This document shows positions 21,758 through 29,304 of a DNA stretch of 40,579 nucleotides, one piece after another (position 1 is the first letter of the stretch; each line of letters begins with the position of its first letter). A program made the translations under genes and the position numbers. Source of the DNA: Candidatus Levyibacteriota bacterium (GTDB taxonomy: Bacteria > Patescibacteriota > Microgenomatia > Levybacterales > UBA12049); assembly GCA_016204425.1 (NCBI GenBank), contig JACQKR010000036.1:1-40579 (forward strand), written 5' to 3'. Under the pieces are notes generated by a model. That model was given only the letters and a program-made list of their open reading frames with translations, did no database searches and was not told the origin of the DNA.

Positions 21758-22701
21758 TTTACCTTTGCAATTGAGAAAAAATAATCTTCAAGAGAAGGTT
21801 TATCGATGCTTATCTCGTCAAAAACTATTTGTTCTCTTGAAAGTTTTTGAAGGAAATCGGATAGTTCCTTTTCTTGCATATCTATACGGATATATTTTCC
21901 TTTCAAAGAATAAGAGAGTTTTTGTTTTTCACAATATTCGATGAGCTTTTCCATATTTTCTGAGACGAGTAGTTCGATATGACTCACTGCTATTTTTTTT
22001 GCGAGATTCTGCGGAAGATCATCTGCAATGATTTTTCCGTTATTGATAAAAATAACCCGATCACAAAGCTCCTCGATTTCAGCCATATTGTGTGATGTGA
22101 TAAGGACAGAAACGTCATACGTTTTCCGTTGTTCTTCAATAATATTTCGGACATGGAGTGCCACTTCAGGATCAAGCGATGCAGTCGGTTCATCAAGAAG
22201 AAGCACTTTTGGATAATTTATGAACGCTTTCGCCAAGTTGACCCGCGTTTTCTGTCCTGCAGAAAGATTCGCAATTTCTTTCTTCAATAATTTTTCAAGA
22301 CGAAATGACTCAACAATACGGTTTATTCTTTCTTTCCTGTTTGGAATATCGTAGAGATAAGAAATAAAGGTGAGACACTCGGCAACAGTCAATCGCCAGG
22401 GGAATTGCGTGTATGTAGTTGAGAAATTAACTTGTTCCAGTACTTCTTCTCGATGTTTGTGAAGATCTTTTCCGAAATAGGCAACGATTCCTGATGTAGG
22501 AGTGAGTACGCCGAGCAGCATTTGCATTGTCGTTGTTTTTCCGGCTCCGTTTGGACCGAGAAATCCGACAATTTCTCCACTTTTGACAGTGAAGGAGATA
22601 TCATCAACTGCAGTAAAATAATTGCCTCGTCCAGAGGACGACCAGCCTTTGGCTGGAAATTGTTTTGTGAGGTTTTTCACCTCTAAAATGACGTTAGACA
22701 T
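21754..22701 (-). CDS. ABC transporter ATP-binding protein
   Basis: This 315-residue DRA/CcmA-type ATPase partners the ABC-2 permease. Walker A is GPNGAGKTTT (about 49-58), the signature is LSAGQKTRVNLA (about 146-157) and Walker B is VLLLDEPTASLDP. The H-loop is in LITSHNMAE. A C-terminal domain of about 85 residues follows, as in DrrA-like exporters. The operon could be driven by the promoter at 23024-23052, giving a long leader full of repeats. Confidence 0.93.
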   Translation of the reverse strand: MSNVILEVKNLTKQFPAKGWSSSGRGNYFTAVDDISFTVKSGEIVGFLGPNGAGKTTTMQMLLGVLTPTSGIVAYFGKDLHKHREEVLEQVNFSTTYTQFPWRLTVAECLTFISYLYDIPNRKERINRIVESFRLEKLLKKEIANLSAGQKTRVNLAKAFINYPKVLLLDEPTASLDPEVALHVRNIIEEQRKTYDVSVLITSHNMAEIEELCDRVIFINNGKIIADDLPQNLAKKIAVSHIELLVSENMEKLIEYCEKQKLSYSLKGKYIRIDMQEKELSDFLQKLSREQIVFDEISIDKPSLEDYFFSIAKVK

Positions 22702-22709
22702 AGTAGTAC

Positions 22710-22875
22710 GTCATCCTGAATCCTGAACTAAATTCAGGACAAGTTTTATTTCAGGATCCCTTGAATGTTGTAAAGACCTGCCTGCCCTGCCTGCCGGCAG
22801 GCAGGCGGCAAGGCAGGGATTCTGAATCAAGCTGAAAGTCCTGCGGCACAACGTGCGGCATGGGTTCAGAATGAC
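22710..22875. repeat. GTCATCCTGAA inverted-repeat element with nested palindrome
   Basis: Left end GTCATCCTGAA (22710-22720) and right end TTCAGAATGAC (22865-22875) pair with one mismatch. Inside lie further CCTGAAC/TTCAGG pairs and the GC element at 22777-22818. Confidence 0.7.
22777..22818. repeat. 42-bp GC palindromic element, intergenic copy
   Basis: Same first ten and last seven bases and same length as the copies in cysS and cca, but a rearranged centre (CTGCCTGCCGGCAGGCAG). It is nested inside the GTCATCCTGAA element. Confidence 0.8.
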
Positions 22876-23023
22876 AATTATTTTGTCTGAGTAGGAACTC
22901 GCGGTTACCGAAGAAGTGCAGCAGTTACGTTCTTAAAATGGGTAATTGAAATAGCATACGTAAAAAGGCAGATCCTCGTGTTTCACTCCTGCGAACCAGG
23001 AATTCTAAGCTCAACTATGTCGC

Positions 23024-23052
23024 ATTATAGAAAGAATGTCTGATTTATGCAA
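23024..23052 (-). promoter_or_regulatory. Minus-strand promoter at the end of cca
   Basis: TTGCAT (23052-23047), a 17-nt spacer and TATAAT (23029-23024) give a predicted start at 23017. It would drive the ABC exporter operon with a leader of about 315 nt, or an independent small RNA. Confidence 0.5.
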
Positions 23053-24541
23053 GTTTCTGCACTCTCTGTAGTAGGTATTCTTTTGTATTTTTTGCGAGAT
23101 CCTCGTCAACTTCTTCAAACAATTTTTGCAGAATTTCTCCAATTTTAGGTCCCGGTTTGATCTGGAGTTGCTTCATAATATCATTGCCGTCGATTGCCAA
23201 ATCGTTGATAGAGAAGGGTAATGGGGCAAGCTGCTCTTCAATCCGTTTTTTGAATAATTTTAATCTCCAGCTTTCCGCTGTTTGCGTTCCACCACCTAAC
23301 CGGTCTCCAATACGAAGATCCATCATGTCTTTAACACTCTCAACACCGACCCGACGAATAAATCGTCTCACCGCCGCATCGGTTATTTTTTCATCCACAG
23401 TGAACATGTGCCATCGGACGAGTGTCACGATTTTTGTTTTATCTTTTTTTGAGAATCGTAGCCGATCACTTATCTCAGCTGCAATTCTGGCTCCTTCGAT
23501 CTCATGATTGTAGAAGATGACAAGCCCCTCTTTATCAGTTGCTGCAACTTTTGGTTTCCCGATATCATGGATAAGCGTTGCAAACCGAACAATCGGGTCC
23601 GTTGAGGGACAGTATTTCAAGGACAGGACATTGTGAGTAAATACGTCTTCTTTGTGGTGTCTGCCGGGACGCTCCTGAGAAACGCCGATTCCTTCGAGAA
23701 GCGCAGGAAGAATGTATTCCAAGAGATTGGTATTTTTCAAAAGCATGACTCCTTCATAGGCAAATTCACTGCTGAGGATTTTCATCAGTTCATCCCGAAT
23801 CCGCTCTTTTGAAATGTCGTTTAATAATGCGGCATCATGCATAATTTCTTGGAGCGTTTCAGCTTCGATTGAAAAACCAAGTTGCGTCGCTAGCCGGATC
23901 GCACGCATCAAGCGAAGCGCATCTTCCTTAAAGCGTTTGCTTGCGTCCCCTACTGCGCGTATTATTTTGTTTTGTATATCTTTCTGTCCGCCATATGGAT
24001 CAATGAGCTGAAAATGCCCGTTATTGTCATTGCGAGCCGAAGGCGTGGCAATCTCTGGGATTGCTTCGTCATTCAGCGAAGCAGAATTCCTCGCAATGAC
24101 AGACTGATTGATTTGTTTAGCATTTAACTGTAAAGCGATTGCATTTATAGTAAAATCCCGACGGGCCAAATCTTCCTCAACCGTTTTTCCCCAAGCGATC
24201 GTTTCCGGGTGTCTTCTGTCTTTGTATCCGTGTTCTGTACGAAATGTTGTCACTTCAACAACCTGCCTGCCGCCCGCCTGCCGGCAGGGCAGGGCAGGCA
24301 GGGCGTGCTCTCCGTCACTTTCAATAGGGATGCCGACAGTGCCGAACGTATTGTCATAGAAGCCGTCTGGAAAAAGCTTGAGAATGTCCTGTGGAGTGGC
24401 ATTTGTCGTGAAATCCCAATCGTTCACGGATTTTTCCAAAAGCAGGTCCCGAACACAGCCACCGACAAGATAGATTTCAAATCCAGCGTTTTGGAAGGTT
24501 TCATAAATGGAGCGAATACTCTGAGGAATTTTTCCTATCAT
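23045..24541 (-). CDS. cca: CCA tRNA nucleotidyltransferase with two repeat insertions
   Basis: This 498-residue polymerase-beta-superfamily enzyme adds or repairs the tRNA 3' CCA. The head has YLVGGCVRDLLL and NDWDFTTNATP with the catalytic aspartates; RRDFTINAIAL and ALRLMRAIRLATQLGF follow. An HD domain (LIHDIGKP, with NHEIEGARIAAEI) follows. Two segments interrupt conserved blocks: about 14 residues from 24261-24302 (ALPALPCRQAGGRQ) just before VEVTTFRTE, and about 26 from 24024-24101 (SVIARNSASLNDEAIPEIAT) before LIDPYGG. Both derive from dispersed palindromic elements. The tRNA-Gln gene in this window lacks an encoded CCA, so the enzyme is needed. Confidence 0.93.
   Translation of the reverse strand: MIGKIPQSIRSIYETFQNAGFEIYLVGGCVRDLLLEKSVNDWDFTTNATPQDILKLFPDGFYDNTFGTVGIPIESDGEHALPALPCRQAGGRQVVEVTTFRTEHGYKDRRHPETIAWGKTVEEDLARRDFTINAIALQLNAKQINQSVIARNSASLNDEAIPEIATPSARNDNNGHFQLIDPYGGQKDIQNKIIRAVGDASKRFKEDALRLMRAIRLATQLGFSIEAETLQEIMHDAALLNDISKERIRDELMKILSSEFAYEGVMLLKNTNLLEYILPALLEGIGVSQERPGRHHKEDVFTHNVLSLKYCPSTDPIVRFATLIHDIGKPKVAATDKEGLVIFYNHEIEGARIAAEISDRLRFSKKDKTKIVTLVRWHMFTVDEKITDAAVRRFIRRVGVESVKDMMDLRIGDRLGGGTQTAESWRLKLFKKRIEEQLAPLPFSINDLAIDGNDIMKQLQIKPGPKIGEILQKLFEEVDEDLAKNTKEYLLQRVQKLA
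24024..24101. repeat. TTGTCATTGCGAG element in frame inside cca
   Basis: Ends TTGTCATTGCGAG and CTCGCAATGACA are inverted; an inner GCTTCGTCATTCAGCGAAGC hairpin is present. Its 78 nt read as an open frame on the minus strand and add about 26 residues to the enzyme. Related to 11654-11724. Confidence 0.85.
24261..24302. repeat. 42-bp GC palindromic element inside cca
   Basis: Identical to the cysS copy at 17600-17641 but read on the other strand relative to the gene and in another frame, so the inserted peptide differs (ALPALPCRQAGGRQ here, LPAARLPAGQGRQG there). Confidence 0.92.
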
Positions 24542-24545
24542 TTTT

Positions 24546-24558
24546 GCTATAGTATAGC
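24546..24558 (-). promoter_or_regulatory. Palindromic -10 region of cca
   Basis: GCTATAGTATAGC is a perfect 13-bp palindrome that contains the minus-strand -10 TATACT (24556-24551). The predicted +1 at 24544 leaves a 3-nt leader before the ATG at 24541. A similar palindrome surrounds the -10 of aspS. Confidence 0.5.
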
Positions 24559-24608
24559 AGATAAATCTTAGGATTTTCGCGGATGAGGAGCTGATTTACG
24601 CAGAATAT

Positions 24609-26285
24609 ATGAAGCGGTGGGAAATACAAAATAAGTTCAAAGTTCAAAGTTCAAAGTTCAAAGTTGAGGAACTCATTACGTTATTGTTAGAGAATAGAAA
24701 AATAAAAACGGAAAAAGAGATCGATTCGTTTTTGCATCCGAAATTAGAAGAGGTAACCATTAGTTTGGTTGGGTTCGATAAAAAGCAACTGCACAAGACA
24801 CTCACGCGGATTGAAAAAGCAATATCGCAAAAAGAGCAGATTATTGTGTTTGGGGATTATGATGTTGACGGTATTACGGGAACAGCAGTTCTTTGGGAGA
24901 CACTGCATGGTTGTAGCGCCAATGTTATGCCGTATATTCCAAATCGTGTTGAAGAAGGCTATGGCCTTTCTTCGAAAGGAATTTCAAATATCAAATCTCA
25001 AATGCCAAATGTCAAATTAATAATAACAGTTGACAATGGAATTGTAGCAAACGAGGCTGTTGATTTTGCCAACCAAGAAGGAATAGATGTGATTGTAACA
25101 GATCATCACGTACCTTCTGAAACATTACCAAAGGCTTTCGCTATTGTTCACACTACTATGCTTTGTGGGGCAGGGGTGGCATGGCTGCTCTCGCAGCAAA
25201 TCAAAGATCAAATAGCAAAAATCAAATATAATTTTGAAGATGATCAGCAGCTCGAGTTAGTTGCGTTAGCAACTATTGCTGACTTAGTTCCACTTACTGG
25301 TGCAAACAGAACATTAGTAACATTTGGTTTGAAAAAATTACGGAGAACAAGACGTCTTGGCATAGTCGAGCTTCTAAAAGAAGCTGCATGTGATCAGTCG
25401 ACTCTTGGTGTCTATGAGGTGGGACATATTATTGCTCCCAGACTCAATGCTGCAGGAAGGATAGAAAATGCGATGGATAGTTTGCGGCTTCTCTGTACGA
25501 AAGATGCAGCTCGAGCACAAGTCCTCGCATCGAAGCTGGGAGTCACAAACAGGAGTAGGCAAATGATGACAATTGAGGCAGCTCTCCACGCGATCGGGAG
25601 AATCAAGAATCAAGAATCAAGAATCAAGAAATTACTCTTCGTTGCTCACGAAAGCTATCAAGAAGGCGTGATTGGATTGGTCGCTGGGAAATTGGTTGAG
25701 GAATATTATCGACCTGCAATTGTACTGTCAGTAGGGGATAAATATGCGAAAGGATCAGCACGTTCGGTGTCAGGATTCAATATGATTGATTTTTTGCGTG
25801 AACATATTACTCACTTTGTAAATGTTGGGGGACACCCGATGGCTGCCGGTTTTACCGTAGAGACGAAAAATCTTCCGATGCTTCAGAAGATACTCGAGGA
25901 TTTTGCAGAAGGAATGCTTGATGATGTCCTTCTGACTCGAAAGATAAAGATTGATTGTGAACTGAGATTTTCTGAAATTACGAAATCAACGTATCTTTCA
26001 CTACAAAGGCTGGCACCGTTTGGCATGGGAAACCCGGAGCCTGTATTTATGACCAGCAAAGTAACTGTTGATGACAGCAGGATTATCGGAAGAGACGGGA
26101 AACATTTAAAATTGCGATTGTCTCAAGGAGATAAGCATTTCGAAGCGATCGCATTCGGGATGAGTGAGTTTGCTGCGAAGATTAAAGACGAAAAAATAGT
26201 AGATGTTGCCTACACGATAGACAATAACGTCTGGAACGGAACGGAAAAGCTGCAACTCAAGATAAAAGATATAAAAGTGGAATAA
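24609..26285 (+). CDS. recJ: Single-stranded-DNA exonuclease RecJ
   Basis: This 558-residue DHH-family 5'-3' exonuclease has the motifs VFGDYDVDGITGTAVL (about 81-96), ITVDNGI, VTDHHVPSE (about 165-173), the HIIAPRLNAAGRIENA helix, and the DHHA1 motif VGGHPMAAGF, followed by an OB-like domain. Heptamer repeats occur three times inside: AAGTTCA at 24633-24667 (residues NKFKVQSSKFKV), CAAATNN at 24985-25019 (NIKSQMPNVK) and AGAATCA at 25599-25626 (RIKNQESRIK). The segment between AIVHTTML and CGAGVAW is shorter than in other RecJ (the usual DCxYPFKxL part is missing). The metal-binding residues are complete, so it is probably active. Confidence 0.94.
   Translation: MKRWEIQNKFKVQSSKFKVEELITLLLENRKIKTEKEIDSFLHPKLEEVTISLVGFDKKQLHKTLTRIEKAISQKEQIIVFGDYDVDGITGTAVLWETLHGCSANVMPYIPNRVEEGYGLSSKGISNIKSQMPNVKLIITVDNGIVANEAVDFANQEGIDVIVTDHHVPSETLPKAFAIVHTTMLCGAGVAWLLSQQIKDQIAKIKYNFEDDQQLELVALATIADLVPLTGANRTLVTFGLKKLRRTRRLGIVELLKEAACDQSTLGVYEVGHIIAPRLNAAGRIENAMDSLRLLCTKDAARAQVLASKLGVTNRSRQMMTIEAALHAIGRIKNQESRIKKLLFVAHESYQEGVIGLVAGKLVEEYYRPAIVLSVGDKYAKGSARSVSGFNMIDFLREHITHFVNVGGHPMAAGFTVETKNLPMLQKILEDFAEGMLDDVLLTRKIKIDCELRFSEITKSTYLSLQRLAPFGMGNPEPVFMTSKVTVDDSRIIGRDGKHLKLRLSQGDKHFEAIAFGMSEFAAKIKDEKIVDVAYTIDNNVWNGTEKLQLKIKDIKVE
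24633..24667 (+). repeat. Tandem AAGTTCA heptamers at the recJ 5' end
   Basis: Four perfect AAGTTCA units and a fifth AAGTTGA lie within codons about 9-20 of recJ. Confidence 0.9.
24985..25019 (+). repeat. Five CAAATNN heptamers in recJ
   Basis: CAAATAT, CAAATCT, CAAATGC, CAAATGT and CAAATTA, head to tail, the same unit as in sufC (645-679). Confidence 0.85.
25599..25626 (+). repeat. Four AGAATCA heptamers in recJ
   Basis: Four perfect tandem AGAATCA units inside the coding frame, encoding RIKNQESRI. Confidence 0.9.
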
Positions 26286-26286
26286 T

Positions 26287-26691
26287 TTATGCTTCCGGAC
26301 CCTTTGGGCCGGAATTCCTGTCGATGAACACGTCGCCACCTAGCGCCGGTTCTGATGTTACAGGTGGTAATGCGATAGGTCCTGGAACTTCGCCCGGGCC
26401 TAAGGCTGCAATAGTAGAAGGAATCGTTCCGGGATCAGAACAATCATCTTCCGGAAATCTCAATGGGTGTCCATCTATTCGTATTTTAGAGAATTTTGGT
26501 GGTTCCTTCGGTGTACGTGTTAAGGTCTCAAAATAAATCTTTCTGCCCTCTTCATCTCCAATTCCCGGTGCGACCTCTGTCTCTATGAAGTCAAGATATG
26601 CCCTCCAAGCATTTCTGTCTCGTTCTGCGCCGGCTGTTTGGCTGGCAACTTCTTCTAAATCTAAGCCATCTTCTGGATGCTTGTTACTCAT
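26287..26691 (-). CDS. Hypothetical protein with proline-rich tail
   Basis: I do not recognise this 134-residue protein. The N-terminal half is acidic and helical (EEVASQTAGAERDRNAWRAY), the middle has KIYFETLTRTPKEPPKFSKI, and the C-terminal half is rich in Pro, Gly, Ala and acidic residues and probably disordered. No cysteine clusters or membrane segments apart from one Cys. It is convergent with recJ, with only 1 nt between the stops. The start has no ribosome site; a terminator-like hairpin with an alternative pairing partner sits right upstream, suggesting attenuation. Confidence 0.6.
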   Translation of the reverse strand: MSNKHPEDGLDLEEVASQTAGAERDRNAWRAYLDFIETEVAPGIGDEEGRKIYFETLTRTPKEPPKFSKIRIDGHPLRFPEDDCSDPGTIPSTIAALGPGEVPGPIALPPVTSEPALGGDVFIDRNSGPKGPEA

Positions 26692-26700
26692 ATATTAAAA

Positions 26701-26760
26701 ACAATCTCCTCTTTCTTGAGGAGATTGTTGGTTTGGTTTTTGCAACGCAATCTCCCCCTC
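26701..26760 (-). promoter_or_regulatory. Candidate transcription attenuator
   Basis: On the minus strand, arm 1 GAGGGGGAGATTG (26760-26748), arm 2 ACAATCTCCTC (26728-26718) and arm 3 GAGGAGATTGT (26711-26701) followed by TTTT. Arms 2 and 3 form an 11-bp terminator hairpin with loop AAGAAA; arms 1 and 2 can pair over 10 bp instead, an antiterminator. The T-run ends 6 nt before the ATG at 26691. The 2:3 hairpin could also serve plus-strand termination. Confidence 0.45.
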
Positions 26761-26839
26761 AGTCGAGGAAGTGACAAATAAACCAGTACTTTACTTTACT
26801 AAATTGCATGTAAGAATATTGTAAGACAGGAGGTGGCGC

Positions 26840-26874
26840 TTGTCAAGGGGAGGATTTAGCTGTATGATACAGCT
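26840..26874 (+). promoter_or_regulatory. Promoter of aspS with palindromic -10
   Basis: TTGTCA (26840-26845), a 17-nt spacer and TATGAT (26863-26868). The -10 lies in the perfect palindrome AGCTGTAT-G-ATACAGCT (26858-26874), which could be an operator. The leader to the ATG at 27014 would be about 140 nt. Confidence 0.6.
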
Positions 26875-26876
26875 TA

Positions 26877-27012
26877 GTTCAAAGTTCAAAATGCAAAGTG
26901 TCCCGCCGGAGCGGGATCCAGCGTTAGTCGTGACAAAATTATAGTTTAAAAGCTCAAAATTTTAAACTTTACACTGAAACTTTTCATTTTTAGCTTTGAA
27001 TTTTTAACTTGA
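26877..27012. repeat. CAAAGTT-type heptamer block upstream of aspS
   Basis: GTTCAAAGTTCAAAATGCAA is followed by the GC hairpin and then A/T-rich reversed units (AAACTTTACACTGAAACTTT, TAGCTTTGAATTTTTAACTT). Same style as 5841-5933. It forms much of the aspS leader. Confidence 0.6.
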
Positions 27013-27013
27013 T

Positions 27014-28384
27014 ATGGAAAACTTGTCAAAACGAACACTGATCGCAGATTGCCTCAATAAAATAGGTGATACCGTGCGGGTTGCTGGCTGGGTGCAGACC
27101 GTCCGTGCTCATGGGAAGATAGCATTTTTTGATATTCGGGATCATTCCGGATTGCTGCAGGTCGGAGGATTCACTCCTGAGCTGGCACATCAAATGGCGA
27201 CACTGGATTCACAAGACGCCGTAATCGTGACAGGGAAAGTCAAGAAACGTGAAGAACGGTATGTCAATCTATCTCTCCCGACCGGTTCAATTGAGCTTGA
27301 GGCAGAAGAGATACAGGTGCTGCAAAAGTCCTCAGAAATGCCGTTTGATATGGGAGGAAAAGAGCTGCATCTTGAGCTGCCGACTTTGCTTGATTACCGT
27401 TCACTGACACTGAAGCATGAGAAAGTGCGGCAGATCTTTATAGTCCAAGCAGCGCTCGCTGAGGCATTTCGGCAGCTTGCAAAAGAGCTCGAATGCACTG
27501 AGATTTTTGTTCCCACAATTGCTGCCGGAGCGACAGAAGGTGGAGCAGAAGTATTCCCGATTGATTATTATGGACGGAAGGCGTTTTTGACGCAGAGTCC
27601 GCAGCTTTACAAACAAATGATGGTTGGAGTGTTCGAGCGTGTGTTTACCATAGCGAAAGCATATAGAGCAGAGCCCTCGGTAACAACGCGGCACCTTTCC
27701 GAAGCGACACAGATGGATATTGAAATAGGATTTATCGATGATTTTGTACAGCTTTTGGATGCTTTGGAGTTTGTCGGAACAGGTATGGTAAAGCGCGCTT
27801 CAGATGCACATCCTGAAATTCTCGCATCATTCGGGGTTGAGCAACCGCTTATCCCGTCCCGCGTGCCGCGGCTCACGCTGAGGGCGGCGCAGAAAATCGT
27901 TTCAGAGCGCACAGGACGGGATCTTTCAAAAGAACAGGATTTGAATCCGGAAGATGAAAAAGATATTTGTCTTTGGGCGCAAGAAGAGCATAAATCAGAT
28001 TTTGTGACGATAACACACTTCCCGACAAAAAAACGGGCGTTTTATACGATGCCGGATCCCAAAGATCCTGAATATAGCCTGTCGTATGATCTGCTTTTTC
28101 GCGGCCTTGAAATCCTCAGTGGAAGTCAGCGTATCCATGAATATGATGCGCTGGTAGTAAAGATGAAAGAAAAGGGAGTAGATCCAAAAAATTTTGGCAT
28201 GTACTTAATGGCATTTAAATATGGCATGCCGCCTGAGGGAGGATTTTCTTTTGGACTTGAAAGACTTACAATGAAACTACTCAATTTAGGAAATGTGAGG
28301 GAAGCATCGCTTTTCCCAAGAGATATGGAGCGTGTCGATGAAAGATTTTCGGAAACAACTCACAAAAACACTCAAAAAACATAA
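27014..28384 (+). CDS. aspS: Archaeal-type aspartyl-tRNA synthetase
   Basis: This 456-residue class IIb synthetase has an N-terminal OB anticodon-binding domain (VRVAGWVQTVRAHGKIAFFDI, about 17-100), motif 2 YRAEPSVTTRHLSEATQMDIE (about 216-236) and motif 3 FSFGLERLTMKLL (about 414-426). The short length and the TRHLSE motif match the archaeal/eukaryotic-type AspRS, not the roughly 590-residue bacterial enzyme with a GAD insertion. This type is often non-discriminating, charging tRNA-Asn as well; an AsnRS is a less likely alternative. The last 47 nt overlap the next gene. Confidence 0.88.
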   Translation: MENLSKRTLIADCLNKIGDTVRVAGWVQTVRAHGKIAFFDIRDHSGLLQVGGFTPELAHQMATLDSQDAVIVTGKVKKREERYVNLSLPTGSIELEAEEIQVLQKSSEMPFDMGGKELHLELPTLLDYRSLTLKHEKVRQIFIVQAALAEAFRQLAKELECTEIFVPTIAAGATEGGAEVFPIDYYGRKAFLTQSPQLYKQMMVGVFERVFTIAKAYRAEPSVTTRHLSEATQMDIEIGFIDDFVQLLDALEFVGTGMVKRASDAHPEILASFGVEQPLIPSRVPRLTLRAAQKIVSERTGRDLSKEQDLNPEDEKDICLWAQEEHKSDFVTITHFPTKKRAFYTMPDPKDPEYSLSYDLLFRGLEILSGSQRIHEYDALVVKMKEKGVDPKNFGMYLMAFKYGMPPEGGFSFGLERLTMKLLNLGNVREASLFPRDMERVDERFSETTHKNTQKT

Positions 28385-29303
28385 GCCGTCTCCAAATCAC
28401 GTTGCAATTCTTTTCATCCCACTGCTTTTGGGCATGATCTATACTCTTGCTCGGGAAGTGAATACATCACTGAAAAAACAAATTGAACAAAATCGTATTG
28501 AACAGTTCATATCTCCCGGAGCAATAGCGCCTTTGCCACTGGTAAAAGTACCGTACAATCCTATTATTTCAGCAGATGCTGCGATCATCATTGATGATGC
28601 ATCAAAAGTCGTCATCTATGAAAAAAATGCTCATTTTCGCTTTTCCATGGCTTCGACCACAAAAATTATGACGGCACTCATCGGGATTGAATATTACAAA
28701 GATAACGATATGTTGGCGGTGAAAAGAGACCGGGTAGAGGGAGCTGCTGTTGGAATGAAAAAGGGAGACATATTCTATTTTGACGATTTACTTTACGGAA
28801 TGCTTCTCCCTTCAGGTAATGATGCAGCATTTGCAATTGCCGATAACTATCCTGGAGGAGTACCTCAATTTGTGAAACGGATGAATGAGGTTGCGCTCAG
28901 TCTTCACTTGTATGATACGCATTTCTCTGATCCTGCAGGACTTGATGACGCAGGTAATTATACGACTTCATATAATCTTGCATTGCTCTCATCTTATTCG
29001 CTCAAGAATAAATCACTTGCTCGAATTTTTGCGACGAAGAAAAAAGTTATTGCAAATGTGGACGGTACAAATGAATATGAAATTTATAATCTCAACAAGT
29101 TACTCGGCTTTGAGGGAGTAAATGGTGTAAAGACAGGCTTTACCCAAGGAGCAGGAGGCGTTCTGGCAACATCAAAAGTTGAAAATGGACACACATTCAT
29201 TATCATCGTAATGAAAAGTGAAGACCGGTTTTTTGACACGGAGAACTTGCTGAGGATAGTCAATAATAATATTACGTTTTTCAATCCCGGAGCAGGAAAA
29301 TAA
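28338..29303 (+). CDS. Penicillin-binding D-alanyl-D-alanine carboxypeptidase
   Basis: This 321-residue S11-family peptidase trims peptidoglycan stem peptides. It has an N-terminal membrane helix (about 21-38) after a basic stretch, the SxxK motif S106-T-T-K109 (MASTTKIM), SGN at 159-161 (LLPSGNDAAF) and KTG at 255-257 (VNGVKTGFTQGAGG). The C-terminal PBP5-like sheet domain is missing, as in the shorter family members. The start ATG at 28338 lies inside the 3' end of aspS; GTG at 28332 is an alternative. The protein indicates a peptidoglycan wall. Confidence 0.93.
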   Translation: MKDFRKQLTKTLKKHKPSPNHVAILFIPLLLGMIYTLAREVNTSLKKQIEQNRIEQFISPGAIAPLPLVKVPYNPIISADAAIIIDDASKVVIYEKNAHFRFSMASTTKIMTALIGIEYYKDNDMLAVKRDRVEGAAVGMKKGDIFYFDDLLYGMLLPSGNDAAFAIADNYPGGVPQFVKRMNEVALSLHLYDTHFSDPAGLDDAGNYTTSYNLALLSSYSLKNKSLARIFATKKKVIANVDGTNEYEIYNLNKLLGFEGVNGVKTGFTQGAGGVLATSKVENGHTFIIIVMKSEDRFFDTENLLRIVNNNITFFNPGAGK

Positions 29304-29304
29304 G

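Larger units (their letters stand above)
22702..23044 (-). other. Intergenic leader with nested repeats
   Basis: This 343-nt gap has no gene I can support. It holds a GTCATCCTGAA...TTCAGAATGAC element (22710-22875), a GC palindrome nested in it (22777-22818) and, on the minus strand, the predicted transcript start at 23017. A small hairpin TCCTG-GTTCG-CAGGA and a T5 run lie just after that start, so a short untranslated RNA is possible. Confidence 0.4.
26692..27013. other. Intergenic region with hairpins, promoter and heptamer repeats
   Basis: This 322-nt region between the divergent hypothetical gene (minus) and aspS (plus) has no gene. It contains an attenuator-like set of hairpins (26701-26760), a good plus-strand promoter with a palindromic -10 (26840-26874), heptamer repeats (26877-27012) and a small CCCGC-CGGA-GCGGG hairpin at 26901-26914. 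Confidence 0.55.

Noticed and set aside
22880..22930. ACCGAAGAAGTGCAGCAG on the plus strand, reminiscent of the SRP RNA tip
   Set aside because: The conserved CAGG...GGAAGG...AGCAGC core is not present and no long hairpin surrounds it.
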